Origin: Pseudorasbora parva
Taxonomy: Eukaryota > Chordata > Actinopteri > Cypriniformes > Gobionidae
Length of the DNA: 64,000 nucleotides
Direction: 5' to 3'
Assembly: GCF_024679245.1 (NCBI RefSeq)
Contig: NC_090178.1
Coordinates: 27,185,203-27,249,202, forward strand
Below, one piece after another: positions 10,924 to 21,262 of the stretch (within the stretch, counting starts at the first letter, position 1; the number at the start of each line of letters is the position of its first letter). A program made the translations under genes and the position numbers. The notes under the pieces were generated by a model. The model made no database searches, had not been told where the DNA came from, and saw nothing but the letters and a program-made list of their open reading frames with translations.

Positions 10924-11233
10924 CGCACGGGATTAGTATTATCTAGGGACCTCTGTGATTTAGAAATTACTCCCCCACATCTGCGTTTTGCGTGGCACGC
11001 ATTCGCACGGGATAAGCCTGTGATTTTACTCGAATTTACTGACTTATTACCCGGATATGATGTCAAGACTTCGTTATAGATATAGCTGTATGAAATCATT
11101 AAACAGGCGTCCATTTCGTTTTGATTATTTTATAGTAATAAATAAACATAATTTCGTTTTTTATTTATTACGCAAAACTCAGATGTGGGGAATTAGCCTA
11201 ATTGAGGTCCCTAGATAATACTAATCCCGTGCG
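10924..11233. mobile_element. Fold-back element inside the hAT
   Basis: An arm starting CGCACGGGATTAGTATTATC (10924-10992, ending TCTGCGTTTTGCG) is the inverted counterpart of 11171-11233 (CGCAAAACTCAGATG ... ACTAATCCCGTGCG). About 60 paired bases surround a loop of about 180 bp. CATTCGCACGGGATAAG at 10999-11015 partly repeats the outer motif. It is probably a MITE; no target duplication could be confirmed. Confidence 0.75.
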
Positions 11234-11439
11234 TATAATTCTATAGCCTACTCTGCATTTAACTTAAAAAATATTTTATTTTGTACACAGAACAAACAGA
11301 ATAGAATAGGCTTCAAAATAAACTATGTTGATGAAATATTGTAAAGTGGTCATGAACTATAGGCTACACGAACGACCGTTAATAAAAATAGGCAAAATCA
11401 AGAATGAATAGGCCGTATCTCCGAGAAAAGTGCGTCAAC

Positions 11440-12120
11440 CTATTGGAAGCACGGGTGAGTAATTAGTTTGGTCAGAAAAATAACTAAATTATAGTTAAAA
11501 AAATTATGTAAAGCGACATATAAAGTGCATAAACTCTTACGTGGAAGGAAGCTTTTTTCCCCTCACGTGCAACGATAGCCTTTAGAAAGCGCGGAGTCAT
11601 TAATTGGGTTAAAAAAATAACGAAATTATATATATTTTTTAATAGAAAATAATATTTATGTAAAGAAATATACTAAATTAAAAAGTGCTTAAAAGTACAC
11701 TACTCTTAATGGAAGGAAGCTTTTTCTCTCACGTGCAACCTAAAGCACTGAGTAGGCTAATTAGTTGGGTTAGTAAAATAACGAAATTACAGTTTAAGGA
11801 TAAAAAATATTTATGTAAAGAGATATAGTAAAATAAAAAGTGTTTAAAAGTGCACAACTATTCTCAAGTGGAAGGAACCTTTTTCCCTCATGCGCAATAT
11901 AGAAAGCGCAGATGCATCATTAGTTGGGTTGGAAAAATAACGAGATCAGTTTTTTAAAGTAGACAATAATATGTATGTAAAGAGATAGCCTATATTAAAA
12001 TAAAAAGTGCTTAAAAATAGGCTATACAACTCTTAAGTGGAAGAAGGCTTTTTTCCCCTCACGTGCAACCAGACGGTGGAAAGCGGAGTCTGGTTCGGCT
12101 AAAATAACCTCACGTGCAAC
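11440..12120. repeat. ~165-bp tandem repeat, four diverged copies
   Basis: The hallmark GTGGAAGGAAGC-TTTTT-CCTCACGTGCAAC occurs near 11541, 11709, 11869 and 12037, about 160-168 bp apart. Each is followed by AAAGCG..GAGT, TTGGGTT and AAAATAACGAAAT, then GTAAAGAGATAT and AAAAAGTG(C/T)TTAAA. Each unit holds the E-box-like CACGTG or a decayed version. The array lies wholly within the hAT. Confidence 0.85.
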
Positions 12121-12429
12121 CTATATAAAAAATTAGGCGAGGAATAAGCATTTTACATTTTTCTCAATGCTTGTTACCGATTAGGCTACAGTAATTCTGA
12201 CCGAAATTGCTTTTTCGACTTTCTAGCTTGTTGTTGTATAAATGGTGATATGTTTGCATGTTTCGAAAAAAAAAAAAAAAAAAAAATCAATGATAGATAT
12301 CTGTCCACTGGAACGTTATCGCTTTTATTCGCTATTAATTTAAAACGGTTTAAAGGCTACATATATGAAGAAAGAGAGGGAGAGAGACCAATGGTGACTG
12401 TTTAATTCATGATGGTATAGTTAACAATT

Positions 12430-12901
12430 AATTCACTGTAATGTGGATAAACGCGCTGTCCATGAATCTGTCGTCAGTGCCATTTTTTCAACTATCCCTA
12501 ACTGACTGTGCAGCTCCCTTACATGGTCATCAAAAAGTTTCTCCAGTCTGACAGTGATCGTCTTTCTAGACGGGACAGTAAACTCGGGTTCTACAAACTC
12601 CATCAGACTTCTAACCCTTTCCTTCTACAAAGCTGATCAGAAGCATATCTTTAGCGATCATCTTCGTGATGAGGGCCGTTGTTTGCTCTGCCCGTCTAGC
12701 ATCCGACTTGGTTGATCGGATCATAAAACTAGCCACTGATTGCTGCTGACCTGTGGATGGACCTGCTGGGTATTTTGCTCTCAGATGACTGTGCATTGTA
12801 GTGGTTGACCTATGATAAGCAAGCATCGCATGGCAGAGTTTGCACTGCACTTCTTTTTCATTAATTTTATTATAAGAACTCCACACAGAACTCTTATTCA
12901 T
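12430..12901 (-). pseudogene. hAT transposase N-terminal remnant (BED zinc finger)
   Basis: Reading from 12901, the frame begins MNKSSVWSSYNKINEKEVQC and has the BED-finger pattern CKLCHAMLAYH...TTTMHSHLRAKYP (C-x2-C then paired His). It continues through ALITKMIAKDMLLISFVEGKG, a typical ZBED-hAT stretch. After a frameshift near 12611, further similarity is readable (SLMEFVEPEF, TVPSRKTIT, then TDSWTAR) to about 12430, reaching the first Asp block of the RNase-H-like core. The rest of the catalytic domain and the dimerisation region are absent. It is a dead gene of the surrounding element. Confidence 0.85.
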
Positions 12902-13144
12902 CGTGACTCTACGTAGTGTGCATGATGATGTATTATTTTTTTTGTTTTGTGAAAATTGATTGACAGCTTTTACGTGCGGTTTTGACAGCGCGCGCCACCC
13001 GCTGGTTACATTAACACGTCACCACCGCATCAGCGCAGCAAACCTGGATTTTTTCTAGACGACAATCACACAGCCTATTCGATATTCTATAGTTAAATCA
13101 ACTAATCGAATATTCGAAAATCGTGACTCATCCCTAATTACCAT

Positions 13145-13565
13145 GACCTTTTATATATCAATAGCTCAAGGTAAAGTTGATTTCTCAATTCATCACCCCT
13201 TTAAATCATTTAAGTTCATTTTTTTTCTCATTAATGTACACACAGCACCCCATTTTGACAGAAAATTAAAGAATTGTTGACATTTTTGCAGATTTGTTAA
13301 AAAAGGAAACCTTAAATTTCACATGTCCTAAGTATTCAGACCGTTTGTTCAGTATCCCTCCAGACCTCCCCCCTTCTCTTTTTTCACTGAACTCTAACCC
13401 CCTGACCCTCCCCCCGACTAAAAGGGATTAAAGACTGTTCTGTGCACTTTATCGTTTTAACAGACTGTATAAGCTCATCTGCACTACACTATTATTATCA
13501 TATTGTTATTATTATAATACCTGCACTTTTTTTTTGTATTTAACATACATTTATTTTACATTATA
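13145..13565. other. Intron 2 AT-rich spacer
   Basis: No gene. It includes AAATTTCACATGTCCTAAGT-type sequence near 13314 and a pyrimidine-rich CCTCCCCCCTTCTC tract near 13365, seen in other fish repeats. No element ends could be assigned. Confidence 0.35.
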
Positions 13566-13567
13566 TA

Positions 13568-14607
13568 CAGGACCTTCTCAAAAAATTAGCATATTGTGAT
13601 AAAAGTTCATTATTTTCCATAATGTAATGATAAAAATTAAACTTTCATATATTTTAGATTCATTGCACACCAACTGAAATATTTCAGGTCTTTTATTGTT
13701 TAAATACTAATGATTTTGGCATACAGCTCATGAAAACCCAAAATTCCTATCTCAAAAAATTAGCATATCTTGAAAAGGTTCTCTAAACGAGCTATTAACC
13801 TAATCATCTGAATCAACAAATTAACTCTAAACACCTGCAAGTGATTCCTGAGGCTTTTAAAAACTCTCAGCCTGGTTCATTACTCAAAACCGCAATCATG
13901 GGTAAGACTGCCGACCTGACTGCTGTCCAGAAGGCCATCATTGACACCCTCAAGCGCGAGGGTAAGACACAGAAAGAAATTTCTGAATGAATAAGCTGTT
14001 CCCAGAGTGCTGTATCAAGGCTGCAAAATGAGAAGAGGTGACTGGACCCTGAGGAAGATTGTGGAGAAGGACCGATTCCAGACCTTGGGGGACCTGCGGA
14101 AGCAGTGGACTGAGTCTGGAGTAGAAACATCCAGAGCCTCTGTGCACAGGTGTGTTCAGGAAATGGGCTACAGGTGCCGCATTCCCCAGGTCAAGCCACT
14201 TTTGAACCAGAAACAGCGGCAGAAGCGCCTGACCTGGGCTACAGAGTAGCAGCACTGGACTGTTGCTCAAATTTTGCATGTCATTCTGAAATCAAGGAGC
14301 CAGAGTCTGGAGGAAGACTGGGAAGAAGGAAATGCCAAAATGCCTGAAGTCCTGTGTCAAGTACCAACAGTCAGTGATGGTCTGGGGTGCCATGTCAGCT
14401 GCTGGTGTCGGTCCACTGTGTTTTATCAAGGGCAGGGTCAATGCAGCTAGCTATCAGGAGATTTTGGAGCACTTCATGCTTCCATCTGCTGAAAAGCTTC
14501 ATGGAGATGAAGATTTTGTTTTCCAGCACGACCTGGCACCTGCTCACAGTGCCAAAACCACTGGTAAATGGTTTACTGACATGGTATTACCTGCCCAATA
14601 TGCAGGG
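13568..14607 (+). mobile_element. Tc1-like element, 3' end lost
   Basis: Begins after a TA with CAGGACCTTCTC and AAAAAATTAGCATATTG. A second TCAAAAAATTAGCATAT lies about 178 bp further in (13752), the internal direct repeat expected of IR/DR-type Tc1 termini. The transposase gene follows. The sequence is cut by the hAT that begins at 14608, and the right inverted repeat was not found beyond it. Confidence 0.85.
13898..14607 (+). pseudogene. Broken Tc1-like transposase
   Basis: Starts MGKTADLTAVQKAIIDTLKR with the paired-like helix-turn-helix. A TGA follows EISE at 13988. Shifts and stops then separate 14007-14249 (ASVHRCVQEMGYRCR) from 14332 onward, where VMVWGAMSAAGVGPLCFIKG and FQHDLAPAHSAKTTGKW include the second Asp of the DDE triad. 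The C-terminal part with the final acidic residue is gone. Family proteins are about 340 residues; at most two thirds is readable here. Confidence 0.88.
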
Positions 14608-15975
14608 CAGGGCTGGGACAGTCATGTGACACCTACCATAGGTGTGAGATCGTCACCGCCATCACCACAAAAACAAACAAAAAAACAACATTTACATGCA
14701 GCCTTCATATTTTTTCATATTGTTCACTTTATTGTGATGGACGATGACATCGTCGTTTTTTTTTTTTTTTCTGTATAAAAATATATTATTTATTAAAGGC
14801 TACTCTGTATTTTATCTCTTTACATAAATACTATTTTCTACTTAAAAAATATAATTTTATTTTACTAACCCAAATAAGGACTCATCCACACGGTGTTGTT
14901 TAAACAAATATTACATTTTCTTATGTTCTTAAGATTACCATTATTTACTTATAATCATTTAAATGTTTTACAGGCTAGAGTATTGTTTCACTGATGGAAA
15001 ATAAACACGCATGCTTATGAAAGGGATGTTTGAGCGTTTATTATTTTAAAATATAGGCTATATATATCTGGCATAGACTAAAGTACCGTATTTTCCGGAC
15101 TATAAGTCGCTCCGGAGTATAAGTCGCATCAGTCAAAAAATGCGTCATGACGCGGAAAAAAACATATATAAGTCGCACTGGACTATAAGTCGCATTAGGA
15201 CAGAGCTGGAGCCGCGCGCATGCGAGCACGCGAGCACCCGCGCGCGCATGCGAGCACCTGCTCGCGTGCACTCGCTCGTGCCCGCTTCACTGCATAACCC
15301 GAGCAGAAGAAAGAAAGTTTGAAGTGAGTGAGAAACTTGTAAGGGACTGGCGAAAAGCAGAGGTTACTTTAACTGTGATGAAGAAGAAAAAGAAATCTAC
15401 TTGCGGACTGTAAGCAAGATGGCCAGATCTGAAGGAACGAGTCCACAGACGCTTGAACTCTCTGCCGGGAGAGGCGCAGCCGCGCGAGACGAACGCTGTG
15501 AGACTCGTTCTCCGCTGCATGTTTTACTACATGCTGTTTGTGTTTTGCAGAATAACATTTTCTTTATGGGGGCATTTTGTTTGTGTTCAGTCTTTCTAAG
15601 TTGTTGTCTATAAGTAAATATTAGGCTACAGGAGCAGCATAGAGCGCATTCTCGCGACTATATGTTTATTCTTGTCAGTCAGTATGAATTAAATTTGATA
15701 TATAAGTCGCACCTGACTATAAGTCGCAGGACCAGCCAAACTATGAAAAAAAGTGCGACTTATAGTCCGGAAAATACGGTATTTAAAATAGCATATGCAT
15801 TAGTTATACTCTCAATTTAATTTACAGAGCAAGCTATAGAAGAAGATTAGTGTGTGTCGCACTCACAACAAGATGCGCAACAGGGAGCGTGGCATCAGGG
15901 TTTGAAAGCGGTTTACTGCGAAAATGTCTTGCTTTTAAACTGCGGTAAGAAAAAATCCATACTGTCCCAGCCCTA
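14608..15975. mobile_element. Non-autonomous hAT inserted in the Tc1-like remnant
   Basis: Left CAGGGCTGGGACAG and right CTGTCCCAGCCCTA are inverted termini. The flanks ATGCAGGG (14600-14607) and ATGCTGGG (15976-15983) agree at seven of eight positions, an aged hAT target duplication. No transposase is present. A TA-flanked MITE occupies 15086-15779. Confidence 0.8.
15086..15779. mobile_element. 'ATAAGTCGCA' MITE with TA target site
   Basis: Outer ends CCGTATTTTCCGG and CCGGAAAATACGG are perfect inverted repeats flanked by TA (15084-15085, 15780-15781). Multiple GACTATAAGTCGC units lie next to each end in opposite orientation. The middle is CpG-rich with GCATGCGAGCAC repeats (15218-15260). 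The terminal repeat family is widespread in fish. It sits inside the hAT, the third layer of this nest. Confidence 0.88.
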
Positions 15976-15983
15976 ATGCTGGG

Positions 15984-17515
15984 AGATTAATTTGGAAACA
16001 AGGGTTTACAGATCACAATACAAGCGGGAGAGGCCTCATATTACGATTGCAGATGATCAACACTGATCAACAGATGATCAACACCTCCAGGATCAACACT
16101 GTTCATGTACCACAGGGTTAGATTAAATTAATTTACATTTAACCAACCATTTTAATATTGAGAGATGAACTGAAATGTAGATCATCGTTTATGTGTTTTT
16201 GATCTAACTTACACCGTTACATGACATGAGAACAGTTATACCCATTTTCCACCAAGGCAGTGCTGGTGCTAGTTCAGAGCGAGAGCCTAGTTTCAAATCG
16301 ATTCTTTGTCTTTCCATAGTCAAAGCACCAGCTCCAAGCCAGGAAAAGTGGTTCTTAAATAGCACCAAAACATTGCTGGGCTAGAAGTAAGAACCGATTG
16401 CGTCAGCGGCTGTGGGCGGCATACCATGATCAACAAGATGAACACAAACTTGTGACCATCATTTTTTAAATAGCAGCTAATCAAGCTAACAGCTGCTCTA
16501 TTGCAATCTCCGTCTATACAAATCATGGAGAGCTGCACAGATGCGTTGGATGTAGGGTCATAAAGCCATGAGCCATTGAGGGAAGACTCGTTCGAGTTGC
16601 ATCGGCACGCGCTGTGCAGACCAATTGCGTATGTCAAGATATGATATCAAGGTCCTGCCTATACTTCTGCCTAATCATCAATTTTTGTGAATTTAGCAGT
16701 TATGGAAATTTAGAAATTAAAGCTCACATCTCTTCCTAAAGTTCTCAATAATGTCAGTTGGTGCCTCAGCGACAACTTCACTCAGAGAAGCTGTCAATCT
16801 CAGCTGTCAATCAAAGGTCACACCCATAGACTGTTAAAAAAAAAAGAAAGAAAAAAAAGATATAGTTGTAGTGTCCGTGACGTCCGTGACGGTTTTAGAA
16901 GAGCAGTTTTGAAGCATTAAGTCGGCCGTTGCCATCTTGGCAGCGCGTCACTCCCTGATAACTGAAAATGGGCAAAGAGGCAGGACATGGAGCTGAGGTG
17001 ACGTGACGTGATGACTAATAGATAGCAGACAAACAGCAATCCACCTGTCACTCTAGTTGCCACACCCTTAATTATGATGAACTTTAAGGCTTAATATAAT
17101 TTAAATTAATAAATTAGTTTTCACCCCACTCACACAGTTGTCATGAAGGGTAAAATTAGCTGTTTAGACCAAAGCCACAATTTGTACCAGGCTGTAAACA
17201 TTTTTTTTTTTTTTCTGCTATAAAGTTGGTTATTTCAACATGGGGCTCAGTGAGATTCTGCTCCATTCTGAAGCCTGTCCCTTGTGGCCAGTCGATGAAT
17301 TGCAGTTTAAGTTGCTTCCGTATTGGCTTCAACAGAAACTGGGAGAGGTTGCGACTTGGTGACTCTTTTATAGCGTCTAATAAATAAATAACAAAGTAAC
17401 AGCATGATTTTAAATCACCTACACAGATACACACAGAGATACATTGAGATTTACGATATATATATACCTAGATTTAATTATCATGTGTATTAATCTGTTG
17501 TCATACCCGTATCAG
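15984..17515. repeat. Repeat fragments before exon 3
   Basis: 16240-16450 carries CCATTTTCCACCAAGGCAGT and GCTGGTGCTAGTTCAG, a common fish MITE terminus. 16810-17000 carries CCATAGACTGTTAAAAAA, repeated CGTGACG and GCCATCTTGGCAGCG, another frequent teleost repeat. Element ends could not be paired. The rest is featureless AT-rich intron with a short ATATAT run at 17456. Confidence 0.5.
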
Positions 17516-17644
17516 GGGCTGGCTCTTCTGTGACACCAACCACCCCTGTCCGACGGAAGCGAGGTAGAGGTAACCACTGGAGAAGAAAATCTGGGGGAAA
17601 GCCTGAAATCCAGCTTCAACCAGCACCCAACAAAGTGACCTGTG
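17516..17644 (+). CDS. dedd2: DEDD2 coding exon 3: basic linker
   Basis: Completes Gly196 and encodes residues 197-238 plus the first base of codon 239. The exon is dominated by VRRKRGRGNHWRRKSGGK (207-224), a strongly basic segment expected to act in nuclear targeting and nucleic-acid binding, followed by a short linker and NKVTC. In mammalian DEDD2 an Arg-rich tract likewise precedes KVTCD at the start of the C-terminal domain. Borders: CCCGTATCAG|GGG at the start, TGTG|GTAAGA at the end, both phase 1. The flanking introns are 12.5 and 14.2 kb. Confidence 0.88.
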
Positions 17645-19098
17645 GTAAGAACACATTCTGTACTCTGTTACACTTTTTCTGTCACTTAATCTCTCTTACC
17701 AGCATTCTCTGAATATATAAATCTCTACCTTTTCATTTCTACTTTTGGGTGAATTTACAGAATCTATACAATTTTCTAGAGCTGATAATTTCTGAGTGCA
17801 CTTCAGCAGTTTATAATTAACCATATAATTAATCATTCATTCATTAGTGCCTGAACACCTAATCAGAATGAAAGTGTCAACCCATCACACAATAGGTCCA
17901 TGTTAAACGTATGTCATCTCCATTCATCCCTTTGTGAATTCCCTGCACACTGCACTATTATGACTTTGAGTTTCATCTGACTGGACTCAAAGGGTGCTCA
18001 CACCAAAGCCTCTTTATGCTTTTGCTAGATGGGAGCTGTCCTGCCATCAGGGCATTGCTAAAATCTCTTCAGAACAGAGCACTTGAGACACACTGAGTGG
18101 CAATAATGGCACAGTAGGTAAGGAAATACCAAACTATTTGTTAGGAAAGAAGGATTGTGTGAGGCATTTATTTTCTGCAAGGAGTGTTTTTCTGGGACAT
18201 TCAAGTCTCAAAATACCAGTGGCCTCAATTTACCTCATGCTCCAATTTGCTGTAAAGCATTAAAACAAGTTTTTCTGTATAATGCCCTTGTGGGAGCTGA
18301 ATGTCTCATAATGACATTTAATACAGATACTTATGTCTATGGTAATTTTGCTTTAATTTATTCGTTTTTGTCACTATATTAGGTTTTTTTTTCTTTGCAA
18401 CGGTGCAGATTCATCTCCCTATAATCATTTTATCTGCATGATTTTGCCTCCTTTCAACACTTCATCTTTGGCTTCCCAGTGCTGCATCTGGTGTTACTAA
18501 AATATGAATATTATGTTGGTTTTGTTGACAGGAATAAGATTTTCACTTTAAATGTGTGGATTCTTTCTAAATATCTGTCTGATGCATGAGCCACACACGG
18601 ATGAAAATCAGGGAACTATTAAAATATTTTTTTCATCTATTATAATCATTGATTTTAAAAGGATAAAACTATACAAATGTAGAGGAGTTATGTTACGTTT
18701 ACTCAAATATCTGCATCCAGCCTTATTTATGCATAAGGGTGCCATCTTGTTTTGTGTGTGAGTCAGGCTCTAGACATGCTCTTTGTCCACCTCATTGCGC
18801 CAAGATGCGCAGTACCTGTCAGTTTCACTCTATTGTTACAGATGCTTATTGACCCTTTATATCTGCCTGTACTAAGACTGCATGGCTTTGGTAACCTTCC
18901 TCATTACGTGCACTGCGGGGGTTCTTAAACCCTCAATTGAAGCTGCTTATTTCCTTGCATATTCATGTCTCCTGCTCAAAGCATTTAGCTTTTGCTAAAA
19001 GCAACAAGCAAATCCAAAGTTGTAAATGTTTTGATTATAGTCTGTTATGTACTTAGTATCCCAGTAGAAGTTGCTCTTATTAGTTAAAAGTAACATAG
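17645..19098. other. Intron 3, proximal part, no features
   Basis: AT-rich, apparently largely unique sequence. Open frames are short and lack domains. I see no transposon termini here. Confidence 0.45.
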
Positions 19099-19100
19099 TA

Positions 19101-19349
19101 GAGGTCTGCACGGGATGAATTTTTTTTGGTCCTGGTCCGGATAGATTCCATCTCATCCTGGTGTCTATACGCTATTTTTCCAATTTCACTACACACGACT
19201 CTTTAGATCTCCAGTAACAGACTTCTACATTCTGTTATAATTAGATAATTATTTTTTGCGGTAGCCCATGAGTGATTTCTTTCTCCTACTTCCCGCACAC
19301 ACACCTCTCCCGCATCCAAGCAATTCAAAACTTGTGGATTGCAGACCTC
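19101..19349. mobile_element. Short TIR element with TA flanks
   Basis: Left GAGGTCTGCA and right TGCAGACCTC are perfect 10-bp inverted repeats, flanked by TA on both sides (19099-19100, 19350-19351). The body is 249 bp, non-coding. Confidence 0.7.
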
Positions 19350-20060
19350 TATAAAAGTTATATGGTGCAGCACAATAGTGCTTAATAGTTTATATATTCC
19401 CTTCTCATCAGAAACAACATTGTATAATTAATATTTGGTTAAAGATTGCATTTTTATACCCAATAGACCTGAGTCAGGGTAGTGCCACATTTAACTTTTG
19501 ACAGTGATGGCGAGAAGTAAAGTGTGTACAATGGATTGTACTGTTGTTTAACAACATAACTGAACTTCAGTCTTAATGAAGAAGAAAAAAAAAAAAAAAA
19601 AAACCTTTTAATAGTATCTCTTATATGATCTGGGACTTATATCGTCTGTGCCATTGTAAAGACCGTAACTCGCACAGCCTCGTTTTTATCCGCCTTAAAT
19701 TCAATATGGTGTCTAACCTGACTAAGGTCTATTGTAGTTGTGATCAGTGTTGGGGACAACTCATTACAAGTAACTTGAGTTACGTAGTCGGATTACGCTT
19801 TTAAGTAACTAGTAAAGTAATGCATTACTTTTAAAATTTACAACAAAATATCAGTTACTTAAAAATAAAAATAAAAAAAAAAGTTACTGTCACATTTATT
19901 AGAGTGAGAAAAATCGAAGGTAAGTAAAGTACAGAGTAGGGCTGGGACAACGCGTCGACGTCATCGATGACGTCGACGCAAAAAATACGTCGACGCAAAA
20001 TATGCGCGTCGATTCGTCAGACTCAAAATAAAGATGGCGGCGCCGGAGAGTAGTAGCAAC

Positions 20061-20123
20061 CATAGATGTACATAATAAAGTATATTATGTAATTAAGTAT
20101 ATTATTTATTATGTATATCTATG
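20061..20123. mobile_element. 63-bp hairpin MITE
   Basis: Arms CATAGATGTACATAATAAA and TTTATTATGTATATCTATG pair with one mismatch around an AT-rich loop. An exact 8-bp direct repeat GTAGCAAC flanks it (20053-20060, 20124-20131). This is the innermost of three layers. Confidence 0.8.
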
Positions 20124-21227
20124 GTAGCAACACGAGTGGCTCCTCAGACTTTCAGAAGTGCAAGGCTTGAGGGGTGGCCACAGTCTATGGGGTTGGCGCG
20201 CGGTGCGCACGGAGAATCACAGGCATGCGCGCACGCGTTTTGTTGTCACGGCTACATAAACAAATTTCTGCACACAGGAAGACAGATGTTTTGGTAATAT
20301 TTGATGTGTTTTAATCACAAAAACAAACGTTTGCATCAAGTGAAAGCATCGGACACATTGGCTACGTTACCTACATAATAAGCTGTTTTAAATTTAAAAT
20401 GTTCAATGTCTAATCGCGCTGATGTGACCGAGGGTATCCATCCTCTAAGTGAGCAGTTTCATCCCAGGACTATTCCGGTTTTAAACGGAGTATTGGCGCC
20501 CGTAATGCACTCTACATGTAACTTTTTTCACTGTCATGCCGCGGATGCGCGTGGCGTTTCTGTTGCGGGTCAGCCACGGGGCTGCGTGGTGTTTTCTCTG
20601 CCTTTGCACACTAGAAGCGTGTCTGACGCGGCGCTGCTGCTGCTATTGATGCGGAGGGAAGCCCTATTCCTAATGTTAAACATAAATAGCCTACTGATAC
20701 AGCAAAGAAAACGTCGGGAGTAGCCACATATCTATGGTATTGACGGCAAAATAGGCTACAGAATATTTCGTTCTGTATTGACAGTTGCAATATTTCAAAA
20801 TCGATCATTGACGTTTTTTTATTATTACAATTAGGCCTATATATTTGCATTTATGTAAACCTACAGACTTTCAAACATGAAAATGTAATTTAATAATATG
20901 TATTCGTGTCAAAATGATATATAAACATCTTTTCCTATTCTATTTTGCCTGGAGACGCTCCCAACACGTGAAAAATAGGCGCTCTTCTATTTCCAGCATG
21001 CGCGTTTTCCGCGCGTCACAGGCAGTGTGCAAACTCCAACCTGTTAACATGGGAGCCAAAAACAAAAACGGACACGCCACGCAGCCGAGACGCTCACGCT
21101 TGCAGTGTCCCCGGATTTGATTAACCAACTTGTTGATATTTAATCGATGGGCATAGCATGTAGGCTGAGCTGCATACATAGAAAAATCGTATAATATGTT
21201 TCTTTGTTGTAGGTTAATACTTATTTA

Positions 21228-21228
<1 letters not shown>

Positions 21229-21260
<32 letters not shown>
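21229..21260. repeat. (GT)n microsatellite
   Basis: About 32 bp of uninterrupted GT within the nested hAT. Confidence 0.95.

Positions 21261-21262
<2 letters not shown>

Larger units (their letters stand above)
10381..13136. mobile_element. hAT element (deleted) with perfect 8-bp TSD and BED-finger transposase remnant
   Basis: Left end TAGGGATGTGCATTTC and right end AATCGTGACTCATCCCTA form imperfect TIRs; both subterminal regions carry ATTCGAATATT-type words. The target duplication ATTACCAT is exact (10373-10380 and 13137-13144). The 2.76-kb body contains a fold-back insert, a ~165-bp tandem array and, on the minus strand, the N-terminal part of a hAT transposase. Most of the transposase is deleted, so it is a non-autonomous derivative of an autonomous ZBED-type hAT. 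Confidence 0.9.
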
